15,029 nucleotides of DNA from an uncultured Oscillospiraceae bacterium (GTDB lineage: Bacteria; Bacillota; Clostridia; Oscillospirales; Ruminococcaceae). A program made the position numbers and the translations under genes. A model generated the notes under the pieces. It was not told the DNA's origin. It ran no database searches and was given only the letters and a program-made list of their open reading frames with translations. Location of the stretch: NCBI GenBank assembly GCA_934457235.1, contig CAKSHT010000046.1, positions 1 through 15,029 on the forward strand, written 5' to 3'. Shown here piece after piece: positions 1 to 6,182 of this stretch. The stretch's first letter is position 1; every line of letters begins with the position of its first letter.

Positions 1-1
1 T

Positions 2-70
2 CAGAAATTTCGCTCGTTGAAAGAAGCAGGCGGTGTGCTATACACATTTTCACTCAAACAAGGTTTTTAG
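2..70 (+). CDS. possible C-terminal tail of an upstream gene (partial)
   Basis: A reading frame open from the left edge encodes 22 residues and ends at TAG (68-70). The residues (KEAGGVLYTFSLKQGF near the end) look protein-like, but the stretch is too short to recognise a family. Another frame stays open to about position 85 and cannot be excluded. A terminator-like hairpin lies about 150 bases downstream. The product is unknown. Confidence 0.25.
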   Translation, partial: QKFRSLKEAGGVLYTFSLKQGF

Positions 71-220
71 AGGTGATCATAATCTAAAACCGTCCCGGAT
101 GCGGGGGCATCAAAGGAATATAGTCGCAAATCCACATTACAAAAGGAATTGTAGTGCCGCATAACCAAGACCATACCCTAACCAATAATAAGGGGCTGTA
201 AAAAGCAACAAAAGAAAAGA

Positions 221-255
221 CTGCATCTGAAAAAAGAGAAGATGCAGCCTTTTTT
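221..255 (+). terminator. intrinsic terminator upstream of the kinase-like gene
   Basis: An 8-bp perfect stem, CTGCATCT (221-228) with AGATGCAG (240-247), encloses an 11-base A-rich loop and is followed by CC and six T (250-255). It would stop + strand transcripts entering from the left. The opposite side (211-220) is also A-rich, so weak termination on the minus strand is possible. Confidence 0.6.
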
Positions 256-329
256 GGTGTAAGGATATTGTCAATATAGCTTTACACATTACACTCAATG
301 ATTTTGAGCAAAAGTGCAATGGAATAAAT

Positions 330-348
330 ATTTTATTATACAGCATCA
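330..348. repeat. 19-bp direct repeat, left copy
   Basis: The sequence ATTTTATTATACAGCATCA is identical to 2721-2739. Weaker similarity continues on both sides: TTTTGAGC at 302-309 matches 2701-2708, and GAAAAATAT at 370-378 matches 2746-2754. Read on the minus strand it gives codons for D-A-V-stop, the same end as the small Cys-rich gene at 2727-2858. It therefore looks like a relic of the 3' end of such a gene. Confidence 0.7.
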
Positions 349-357
349 ATTTTTCTG

Positions 358-386
358 TTGCATTTTTTGGAAAAATATGATATAAT
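358..386 (+). promoter_or_regulatory. sigma-A promoter of the kinase-like gene
   Basis: TTGCAT (358-363) is a weak -35. A 17-base spacer leads to a perfect -10 TATAAT (381-386) preceded by TGA, giving the extended -10 TGATATAAT. The strength comes from the -10. The expected start of transcription is near 393, leaving a leader of about 47 bases. The spacer includes GAAAAATAT, shared with the 3' coding end of the small gene at 2727-2858. Confidence 0.7.
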
Positions 387-439
387 TCAGATGTATTGAC
401 TTTATATCTACCAAAATAATTAGTATTGGAGAATTAAAG

Positions 440-2392
440 ATGGGTTTTCTTGATTTTTTCAGAAGCAGCAAAAAGAAACAGGACAGCGGTTCCGTGCAGC
501 AGAACCAGACAGCTGATCAGCCGAATATGATGGCGTTTGCGTCAAGCGTAGGCAACCAGAATGCCGGTCAGATGATGACGCCTCAGGACGAAAATGCAAA
601 AGCAATGAAAAGCATACAGCAAAACCCTGCAATGGCGCGGGACAGCCTGAAAGATCTCTATACGGAACTTCGTCGCAGCCAGAAAGGCGGCGTACCGGTC
701 TGGAATTCCAGTTTATATAATAAAGTTGTCAATGGCCTTAAAGCCATCAACAACGCGATGAGCGTGAATTTCACCGATAATCCTACCCAAAACCATAAAA
801 TGCTTAGTGAAATGGACGACAAATACCGCCAACTTATAAGCGCCTGCAACGAGTATACTTCACGCTCGCCCAGGACTGAAGCCGGTATCGCGCGCAAGAA
901 TATCGTGCTACATATCCAGGAAAAAGCCAACACCGATCTGATCGCACTGAGCGCGGTAAGAACGGATTTCTGCTCGCTTTCGCCAGAAGAACAGCGCCAG
1001 AAAGACTGGAACCAGCTGCTTGACCAAAGCCGTACCATTCATCTGACTGTAAAAGATTTTGCGGCATTTGGCAAGGAGACAGGTGGTCAGGCGTCCGAGG
1101 TGTACAGAATCACTGCCCAAAATGCCACTGTAAAAGGGGCAGACGGTACACCGGTTCAACTTTCGGATACGCATTACTTCAAGCCTGAAGACGAATTTGA
1201 CATGTCTCAGAAAAATGTCGCAGCTCAAATTGCAGAAAAAACATTTGAGCGTTTCCCAAGCCTCACGAAAAATGATAAAAAGCTTATTCGTGAATGGGCT
1301 TCTCGGCCTCTTTTACAGGGAACCGAAAGTCATAAGGACTCAGGATTAGAATCAAAGCTGACCGGGCTGTCTCAAGACGGAATTGCTGCCATACACTTTA
1401 TAGATGACAGAGTACCCTCGGCATATATAACATCGGATACCGTTATGGAACGCCTGAAAATAGGCGAAGGCAGCGAAAAGGTCAACATGACAAGGCGAAA
1501 TGTCGCGACAAGCCGTATGGCAGCATTGCTTGGAGTTGGCAACCTCGTTGCAAAATCAGAAACAGCCGAAATATACGATGAAGCCACCGGTTCGACCATA
1601 CGCGGAAATCTGATGGAACAGGCAAGGGGGCAGATGTCAGGAAATGACTTAACAGCTAAAGCAAAAGAAGACAAAAAAACGATCACCTTTTCAAGCACAA
1701 AAGAACGCCCGGATGTTCTGCTCAATTCGACAGGTAATTTCCAAAGAGATCTTTGCAGTCTCCAGGTATTTGACAACATTTGTGGTCAGATAGACAGGCA
1801 TGGTGGAAATTTCCTTGTCACCCAAAATGAACAGGGTGAGCTCTCAGATCTACAGGGGATTGACAATGATGGCGCATTTGGACTGAATGAAAACGGAGCT
1901 TTTATCAATGGTCAAGGCAACACCAGAAATGCATACAATATCCAGACAGGCGAAATGGAACTGCCCTTCCTGGACAGGGCATTCGCTGAAAGGATAAAGG
2001 CTGTTGATAAGGAAATGATAAAATACGCCCTCAAAGACTTGCTGACCGAAAAGGAAATAGGAGCAGTCATCACAAGACTTGATAAAGTCAAAAAAGCAAT
2101 CAGCACAATGGACGAATCGCGCCTGCTGAGAGATGAAGACTGGAATGATGACACCGCGCAGACGCTCATTGATCAGGCTTGGAAAGCAAACCAAAGATTC
2201 AACGAACTGGACAACGATCCAAACACCAAACGCCAAACTGCTTTAGAGAAACTGAACCAATCAGTTCTCTATGAGAATTATTTTGGAGAATTAATGCTCA
2301 ATTCACTTCCCATAATGCTTTTCGACAAGGGTGCATTAGGAGAAGCCTCACCTCAGCTTCTCCGCAGGAAACAGAGAATGCAGCAGAAATAA
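440..2392 (+). CDS. kinase-like protein (PI3K/PI4K-FAM20-HipA type fold), 650 aa
   Basis: The protein begins with a short amphipathic stretch (MGFLDFF, then RSSKKK) and a Q/N-rich linker to about residue 50; residues 60-190 look helical. From about 205 a kinase-like region follows: a Gly-rich loop candidate near 211-217 (GKETGGQ), a candidate ATP-binding Lys 248 (HYFKPED), and SRMAALLGVGNLVAKSE near 358-374. The catalytic signature QIDRHGGN (450-457) and metal-binding IDNDGAFG (474-481) follow. The D-R-H-x-x-N plus D-x-D/DG pattern is that of the PI3K/PI4K, FAM20 and HipA-related kinases; substrate and exact family are not recognised. There is no signal peptide or membrane segment, so a cytoplasmic or membrane-surface location is likely. 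The start is supported by GGAG (428-431), 8 bases before ATG. The gene is monocistronic, has its own promoter and terminator, and looks more AT-rich than its neighbours, which suggests separate acquisition. A pseudokinase role is possible but unlikely, since the key Asp, His and Asn residues are present. Confidence 0.7.
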   Translation: MGFLDFFRSSKKKQDSGSVQQNQTADQPNMMAFASSVGNQNAGQMMTPQDENAKAMKSIQQNPAMARDSLKDLYTELRRSQKGGVPVWNSSLYNKVVNGLKAINNAMSVNFTDNPTQNHKMLSEMDDKYRQLISACNEYTSRSPRTEAGIARKNIVLHIQEKANTDLIALSAVRTDFCSLSPEEQRQKDWNQLLDQSRTIHLTVKDFAAFGKETGGQASEVYRITAQNATVKGADGTPVQLSDTHYFKPEDEFDMSQKNVAAQIAEKTFERFPSLTKNDKKLIREWASRPLLQGTESHKDSGLESKLTGLSQDGIAAIHFIDDRVPSAYITSDTVMERLKIGEGSEKVNMTRRNVATSRMAALLGVGNLVAKSETAEIYDEATGSTIRGNLMEQARGQMSGNDLTAKAKEDKKTITFSSTKERPDVLLNSTGNFQRDLCSLQVFDNICGQIDRHGGNFLVTQNEQGELSDLQGIDNDGAFGLNENGAFINGQGNTRNAYNIQTGEMELPFLDRAFAERIKAVDKEMIKYALKDLLTEKEIGAVITRLDKVKKAISTMDESRLLRDEDWNDDTAQTLIDQAWKANQRFNELDNDPNTKRQTALEKLNQSVLYENYFGELMLNSLPIMLFDKGALGEASPQLLRRKQRMQQK

Positions 2393-2410
2393 GCAACTCG
2401 CATACATAAC

Positions 2411-2448
2411 AAAAATCCGGCGCTGGATAACCAACGCCGGAAATTTTT
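2411..2448. terminator. bidirectional terminator between convergent genes
   Basis: CCGGCG (2417-2422) pairs with CGCCGG (2435-2440), continued inside by TGG with CCA around an ATAA loop and one mismatch. On the + strand the stem is followed by AAATTTTT; on the minus strand it is followed by ATTTTTG. It can therefore end both the kinase-like gene and the minus-strand gene train. Confidence 0.85.
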
Positions 2449-2478
2449 ATGGAGCACGCTTTTCAGAGCAGTCCGAAA

Positions 2479-2670
2479 TTATTCCAGGATAGCGGAAGCG
2501 TTCATTACGTCAGCTGAACCGTTGCCGATAAGGTCAGCAAACACAGCACAGATGCCCACGGAAGTACGGCGTCCGGCGCATTAAGCGCCTATTTGCACGG
2601 TACCTTCAGTTCCTCGCTGGTTTTACTGACTGCTGCTTATAAATCCTGTCGTATTTCTTGCGTCTGACAT
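2479..2670 (-). pseudogene. decayed small gene with two in-frame stops
   Basis: An ATG at 2670, preceded by GGTGA at 5 bases, opens MSDARNTTGFISSSQ and then hits TAA (2623-2625). The same frame meets a second TAA and then runs open for 33 codons to a final TAA (2479-2481). This last part ends in AVFADLIGNGSADVMNASAILE, which looks like genuine protein. Between the stops, a neighbouring frame reads KTSEELKVPCK, so a frameshift as well as nonsense changes may be involved. The NGSADVMNASAIL stretch loosely resembles a dockerin-type D-x-N-G-x-x-D helix, but this is weak. The family is not identified. It could also be unrelated non-coding sequence with chance open frames. A 5-bp hairpin at 2575-2589 lies inside it. 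Confidence 0.35.
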
Positions 2671-2720
2671 GTTATTCACCATTCTGGTTTTAGTATATTC
2701 TTTTGAGCGTGGAGTGCCAA

Positions 2721-2739
2721 ATTTTATTATACAGCATCA
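2721..2739. repeat. 19-bp direct repeat, right copy
   Basis: This copy is identical to 330-348. On the minus strand it holds the last codons and the TAA stop of the small Cys-rich gene (2727-2858) plus the bases just after it. The two copies are about 2.39 kb apart and enclose the kinase-like gene, its terminator and the decayed gene. Confidence 0.7.
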
Positions 2740-2858
2740 GGTTTTGAAAAATATCTGCATTGCGACACAGTGCTGTCAGACGGGCAGGTGAGGACAGGCA
2801 GGGTGCACATTCCTTCCTGCTGCCAGCGACAGTTTTCCTTACAGGGTACTATATTCAT
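2727..2858 (-). CDS. small Cys-rich protein, 43 aa
   Basis: The 43 residues include five cysteines at 6, 10, 18, 25 and 34, arranged as C-x3-C-x-W-Q-x2-E-G-x-C and ending C-x-Y-F near the C-terminus. This resembles the very small Cys-rich proteins found widely in Clostridia, some of which are mislabelled as hydroxymyristoyl-ACP dehydratase. Zinc or other metal binding is likely but inferred. An almost ideal ribosome binding site, GGAGG (2865-2869), sits 6 bases before the ATG, which is the main evidence that it is translated. It starts 48 bases after the patatin gene and probably shares its transcript. Its stop codon lies within the 19-bp repeat that is also found upstream of the kinase-like gene. 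Confidence 0.7.
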   Translation of the reverse strand: MNIVPCKENCRWQQEGMCTLPVLTCPSDSTVSQCRYFSKPDAV

Positions 2859-2906
2859 ACTACACCTCCGGTGGTTTTGCAAGTATTCTGTGCAGCTGTT
2901 GCTGGA

Positions 2907-3773
2907 TTATTCCATAAGCCGTTCGCGGAAAAATGTACCGATGTTTCCGGAGAGATATTCCAGAGTTTCAGTCCTGCCAAGTTCAATACGCAGCGCGGCG
3001 TTTCCGCCGTCAAAGTCAAGCGTTCCGGCTTTAAGAAGCATGCCCTCGTTCTTGCCGAGAAGTATCCTGTCCGATGGATAAAGCTCCAGAAAATCTGCGT
3101 CCGGGAACTCCGACAGATCTGCCGCGATGCTTCCGAGATAGCTTATTATGAACTTCCGGAAGCCTATGTCGTAAAGCGGTTTTATCGGCGTGTTGTCGGA
3201 AAGTCCGCCGTCGCGGTAGAATACTCCGTCGATCTCCTTTGCCGGGAAAACCGCGGGAATAGCTGTCGAGGCGGTCAGAAAATCCGTTATTTTATCCGGT
3301 GGATACGCGCTCATGTCGAAGTATTCAGCGCGTCCGGTGCTGCTGTTGTGGCAGCAGGCGAAGCACGGCATTCCGCAGCCGGAAACGCAGTTGTTGACAC
3401 CGTTCTCCTCTATCTTGCCGATAAGTCCCTCCGGGGAAAAAACTCCCGCCCGTACCGCCTGCTCCGGTGCGGGAATTTCTATCGTACGGTTCTCCGAGCC
3501 GAGGAAATTCATTACACCGAGCAGCACGCGCCCGGCGGTTTCAGCTGGGTCGGTTATATCCCGGCGGCGCAGGGAGGTCCAGATGTTCTCCGCAAGATTG
3601 ATGTCACCGCAGGCAAATAACGCGGCGTTGAGCGCTCCGACGGATGTACCGGAAACTCCGTTGATGTACCTGTCAAGACCCAGTTCATTCAGAGCCTGCC
3701 AGACGCCTATCTGATAGGCACCGCGCCCGCCTCCGCCGCATAGTACAAGTCCGATATCTGGTGTTGATTTCAT
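2907..3773 (-). CDS. patatin-like phospholipase family protein, 288 aa
   Basis: Patatin-like serine hydrolases cleave acyl esters of membrane lipids with a Ser-Asp dyad. The full pattern is present: oxyanion-hole GGGGRGAY (13-20), nucleophile elbow GTSVG with Ser44, the ASTAIPAVFP block (168-177), and catalytic Asp188 in DGG followed by LSDNTPI. There is no signal peptide, so it is probably cytoplasmic and acts at the membrane. The length fits the single-domain YchK/RssA-like bacterial group. An unusual feature is a Cys cluster at 129, 133, 137, 140 and 141, in a segment where relatives usually carry a plain beta strand. GGAGG (3779-3783) lies 5 bases before the ATG. The gene follows the MmcQ/YjbR gene by 18 bases and is followed by the small Cys-rich gene. 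The lipid substrate is unknown. Confidence 0.92.
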   Translation of the reverse strand: MKSTPDIGLVLCGGGGRGAYQIGVWQALNELGLDRYINGVSGTSVGALNAALFACGDINLAENIWTSLRRRDITDPAETAGRVLLGVMNFLGSENRTIEIPAPEQAVRAGVFSPEGLIGKIEENGVNNCVSGCGMPCFACCHNSSTGRAEYFDMSAYPPDKITDFLTASTAIPAVFPAKEIDGVFYRDGGLSDNTPIKPLYDIGFRKFIISYLGSIAADLSEFPDADFLELYPSDRILLGKNEGMLLKAGTLDFDGGNAALRIELGRTETLEYLSGNIGTFFRERLME

Positions 3774-3791
3774 AGCGCCCTCCGGATGAGT

Positions 3792-4163
3792 TCATTTCCG
3801 TTTGCGCAGCTTCGGCTTTGTTAGCTCGAAACTGATGTCAAGTAATATTTTCAACTTCTCATCCGGGACTGTGCCGTCAAGCGTCACGGATATCCAGCTT
3901 TCCTTGTTCATGTGATACGCCGGGAAAATTCCCGGCTCAGACCGCATTGAGCCGGACATGATCGGGTCGTTCTTCAGATTTACGATTGATACGGTATCGC
4001 ATTCCAGACCCAGCCTGGCTCCGGGGATATCCATTATCAGCGCAAACCACTTCCTGTTTCCGGAATGTCGGAATACCGCATAATCCGGGTCGGACGTCCA
4101 TGGGTGGTCAGGATCCGTATTGTAGATTTCAGAGATGTATTCCGTGAGTTCGTGTTTATTCAT
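3792..4163 (-). CDS. MmcQ/YjbR family protein, 123 aa
   Basis: The family is small, has a CyaY-like fold and is often annotated as DNA-binding, although its role is not settled. Diagnostic parts are the HPWTSDPDYAVFRHSGNRKWFALIMDIP region (residues 20-47), the VNLKNDP stretch (61-67), the PAYHMNKESWISVTLDG block (81-97) and the LLDISFELT helix near the end. The frame could be extended upstream to 4289, but that adds residues unlike the family and reads back into dgkA, so the ATG at 4163 (MNKHELTEYI) is chosen. Its ribosome binding site is weak (GGAAC). The gene lies 53 bases after dgkA, has its own promoter candidate, and is followed closely by the patatin gene. Confidence 0.85.
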   Translation of the reverse strand: MNKHELTEYISEIYNTDPDHPWTSDPDYAVFRHSGNRKWFALIMDIPGARLGLECDTVSIVNLKNDPIMSGSMRSEPGIFPAYHMNKESWISVTLDGTVPDEKLKILLDISFELTKPKLRKRK

Positions 4164-4177
4164 GTTATTCTGTTCCG

Positions 4178-4202
4178 ATTGTGCCGGCGGAACCGACACA
4201 AT
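4178..4202. promoter_or_regulatory. palindrome overlapping the MmcQ-gene promoter
   Basis: Two 10-base arms (4178-4187 and 4193-4202, outer part ATTGTG/CACAAT) pair around a 5-base loop, with one T-G wobble. On the minus strand the palindrome begins in the last two bases of the -10 TATAAT and covers the expected transcription start. This is a typical position for a repressor operator. In read-through RNA from dgkA it would instead form a hairpin in the leader. No T-tract follows, so it is not a terminator. Confidence 0.5.
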
Positions 4203-4230
4203 TATACTATATGCATTTACTTCTTGTCCC
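4201..4230 (-). promoter_or_regulatory. promoter candidate for MmcQ-patatin genes
   Basis: The minus strand has a perfect -10 TATAAT (4206-4201). A -35 of GGGACA (4230-4225, 4 of 6 matches to TTGACA) lies 18 bases upstream, inside the last codons of dgkA. It would let the MmcQ, patatin and Cys-rich genes be expressed apart from the upstream operon. Confidence 0.5.
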
Positions 4231-4681
4231 TGAGCCTTTCCGGGAGAAAAACGAAAACGGCGCCTGCTATTACGCAAAGTCCCAGCCACAGAAACCTCAG
4301 CGGCTGAGCCATAAAATATCCGCCGATAATTTCAAAACGCCCTGTATCCCAGAACAGCGTAACTCCGATGATCACCGCAAATATGGCAGAGACCAGGACC
4401 GCTCCGGCGGCACAGTCCTTGCTGTGCTTTATGTTTTCGTCCTTTTCCGGTGAGACCTTGTCGCACAGGCGCTCGATCGATGTATTGACCAGTTCGGCGG
4501 AGATAACCGCCGCGAAAGTCAGCAGCAGCGCCGCCCATTCTCCGCGGGAAAGCTCATAGAACCGCAGTGCAAACCAGCTTACAAAGCACACTGCGCATAC
4601 ATGTACCCGGAAATTACGCTCGGTGAATCCATGGATTATCCCGACGGCGGCGTAGGAAAAGCCTTTTAGGAATTTTTTCAT
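4217..4681 (-). CDS. dgkA: DgkA-type diacylglycerol/undecaprenol kinase, 154 aa
   Basis: This integral membrane kinase phosphorylates undecaprenol or diacylglycerol at the inner face of the membrane. In Gram-positive bacteria the family mostly recycles undecaprenol for cell wall synthesis. The signature AELVNTSIERLCDKV (62-76) supplies the conserved Glu63, Asn66, Glu70 and Asp74, and KDCAAGAVLV (88-97) supplies Asp89. Membrane helices lie near 28-42, 47-64 and 92-111, with an extra hydrophobic helix near 128-146 beyond the usual three-helix core. The ATG overlaps the ybeY stop codon (ATGA), so the two are translationally coupled. In many Firmicutes the next gene is cdd or era; here an MmcQ/YjbR gene follows instead. 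Confidence 0.92.
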   Translation of the reverse strand: MKKFLKGFSYAAVGIIHGFTERNFRVHVCAVCFVSWFALRFYELSRGEWAALLLTFAAVISAELVNTSIERLCDKVSPEKDENIKHSKDCAAGAVLVSAIFAVIIGVTLFWDTGRFEIIGGYFMAQPLRFLWLGLCVIAGAVFVFLPERLRDKK

Positions 4682-5157
4682 ACGTCGCGGGTTATTCCGA
4701 GCTTGTCAAGGACTTTTTCCTGCTTGCTGAACATGATTTTTTCCTCTTCATCACTGTTTACATGGTCGTATCCGAGAAGATGGAAAAGCGAGTGTGTGAT
4801 GAGGAATGCAACTTCGCGGCGGTAGGAGTGTCCGTACTCCTGCGCCTGCTGAGCGGCTTTCTCAAGCGAAATGACGATATCGCCGAGCATGATGGCGTCG
4901 TTATCAGGATCGACTTCGTATCCATCGTCATCGCCGAGCGGGAACGACAGAACATCGGTTTCGCGGTCGATGTCGCGGTGCTCCCTGTTCAGCTCACGGA
5001 TACCATCGTTATCCACCAGGGTAACAGAGACCTCTGCGGTGTCGTCGATTCCCTCTTCTTCAAGGGCGGCGGCGGTGCATATTTCTATCAGATGTTCGAT
5101 ATCCTCTGGCGGAGCCATTTTTTCCTGTTCATTGCTTAGAAAAGTGATTATCTTCAT
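4678..5157 (-). CDS. ybeY: endoribonuclease YbeY, 159 aa
   Basis: YbeY is a zinc-dependent single-strand endoribonuclease needed for 16S rRNA 3' end maturation and ribosome quality control. The metal site is clear: H122-SLF-H126-LLGYD-H132, the HxxxHxxxxxH triad. The usual Gly after the first His is Ser here, a mild change that should not remove zinc binding. The upstream ELNREHRDIDRETDVLSFPL (55-74) and IMLGDIVIS (89-97) are family hallmarks. Length is normal. Its start overlaps the phoH stop (ATGA) and its stop overlaps the dgkA start, giving a tightly coupled trio. Confidence 0.96.
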   Translation of the reverse strand: MKIITFLSNEQEKMAPPEDIEHLIEICTAAALEEEGIDDTAEVSVTLVDNDGIRELNREHRDIDRETDVLSFPLGDDDGYEVDPDNDAIMLGDIVISLEKAAQQAQEYGHSYRREVAFLITHSLFHLLGYDHVNSDEEEKIMFSKQEKVLDKLGITRDV

Positions 5158-6161
5158 GCGTTCCTCCTGTTGTTGCGGTAGGGCCTTTTGTCCTGCTCCT
5201 GCTTGTTCGCCTGGTTGTAGCTGTCATATGCACGGACGATATCCTGCACCAGTCTGTGGCGTACCACGTCCTTTTCGGTGAAGCGGTTCTGCGCGATATC
5301 ATCGATATTTCTGAGTACTTTCAGCGCTTCGATAAGTCCGGATTTGGACGTTTCCGGCAGGTCTATCTGCGTGATGTCTCCGGTAATTACCATTTTGCTG
5401 TTGAAGCCAAGTCGTGTTAAGAACATCTTCATCTGCTCACGGGTGGTGTTCTGGGCTTCGTCGAGAATTATGAAGCTGTCGTCGAGGGTACGTCCGCGCA
5501 TGTACGCCAACGGAGCGACTTCAATGACTCCGCGTTCCTGGAGCTTCGCAAAGGCTTCCTGTCCGAACATCTCGAAAAGCGCGTCATAGAGCGGCCGCAG
5601 ATAGGGGTCTACCTTGTTCTGGAGGTCGCCGGGGAGGAATCCCAGCTTTTCGCCTGCTTCAACAGCCGGTCTTGTGAGGATTATCCGCTGTACTTCGTGT
5701 GCTTTGAACGCGCTGACCGCCAGTGCGACGGCGAGGTAAGTCTTACCGGTTCCGGCAGGACCAACGCCGAATGTGATGGTGTTTTTGCGTATCATCTCGC
5801 AGTACTTCTTCTGACCGAGCGTTTTCGGACGGATAGGCTTTCCGGCGTAGCTTACGCACACGCAGTCGGAGGATATTGTGTCCGCTTCTTCCTCCGAGCC
5901 TTCGTTTACGAGTGAAATGACGTACCGCACATTCTGATCGTTTATCGGGTCGCCCTTGCGGAACATTCTCGAAAGCGACTCCAGACAGCGCTTTGCGGAG
6001 TCCACGGCATTTTCGTCCGTGCCGGTGATCTTCACGTCGCTTCCGCGGCTGAATATCGTAACTCCGAACGCTTTCTGTATCGTATTTACGTTGCAGTCAA
6101 GGTCGCCGAACAGAGCGTGTGTCTGCTCGATGCTGTCCATTGTTAGTGATGCTTCTGACAT
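5154..6161 (-). CDS. phoH: PhoH family ATPase (PhoH/PhoL type), 335 aa
   Basis: This is a cytoplasmic P-loop ATPase thought to act with YbeY in RNA metabolism. Walker A is GPAGTGKT (134-141) and Walker B is IILDEAQNTT (231-240), followed by the ITGDITQIDLP sensor region (259-269). The N-terminal 100 residues match the small RNA-binding-like domain usual in this family, and the C-terminus ends in a basic, low-complexity tail (QEQDKRPYRNNRRNA). Length is typical. The ribosome binding site is only a modest AAAGGG. It starts 21 bases after metH, and the gene order phoH-ybeY-dgkA is widely conserved. Confidence 0.95.
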   Translation of the reverse strand: MSEASLTMDSIEQTHALFGDLDCNVNTIQKAFGVTIFSRGSDVKITGTDENAVDSAKRCLESLSRMFRKGDPINDQNVRYVISLVNEGSEEEADTISSDCVCVSYAGKPIRPKTLGQKKYCEMIRKNTITFGVGPAGTGKTYLAVALAVSAFKAHEVQRIILTRPAVEAGEKLGFLPGDLQNKVDPYLRPLYDALFEMFGQEAFAKLQERGVIEVAPLAYMRGRTLDDSFIILDEAQNTTREQMKMFLTRLGFNSKMVITGDITQIDLPETSKSGLIEALKVLRNIDDIAQNRFTEKDVVRHRLVQDIVRAYDSYNQANKQEQDKRPYRNNRRNA

Positions 6162-6182
6162 ATTGACCCTTTCTTTTGCTGT

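Larger units (their letters stand above)
71..357. other. intergenic region left of the kinase-like gene
   Basis: No convincing gene is seen here. The stretch contains a small hairpin at 98-111 (GATGC, GGGG loop, GCATC) without a T-tract, the stronger hairpin with T-tract at 221-255, and the left copy of a 19-bp repeat at 330-348. It becomes very AT-rich from about 260 onward and runs into the promoter of the next gene. Confidence 0.5.

Noticed and set aside
330..340. A minus-strand TATAAT in each 19-bp repeat, read as a repeated promoter.
   Set aside because: No convincing -35 at 17-18 bases in either copy, and in the right copy the bases are the stop region of a gene.
137..349. A 70-codon minus-strand frame left of the kinase-like gene, ending in a hydrophobic Gly/Tyr-rich tail.
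   Set aside because: It runs through a terminator hairpin and begins in the 19-bp repeat, has no ribosome binding site, and is Leu/Phe-rich only because the region is AT-rich. A short toxic peptide cannot be fully excluded.
2575..2589. A perfect 5-bp hairpin (GGCGC, ATTAA, GCGCC) read as a possible terminator.
   Set aside because: No T-tract follows on either strand, and it lies within the decayed gene.
2760..3620. A long + strand frame of 286 codons opposite the patatin gene.
   Set aside because: The minus strand encodes a complete patatin with all catalytic motifs. The opposite frame has no ribosome binding site and no recognisable domain.
4164..4289. A longer N-terminus for the MmcQ/YjbR protein.
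   Set aside because: The added 42 residues are unlike the family and lie over the promoter and palindrome, and the internal ATG at 4163 gives the normal family length.
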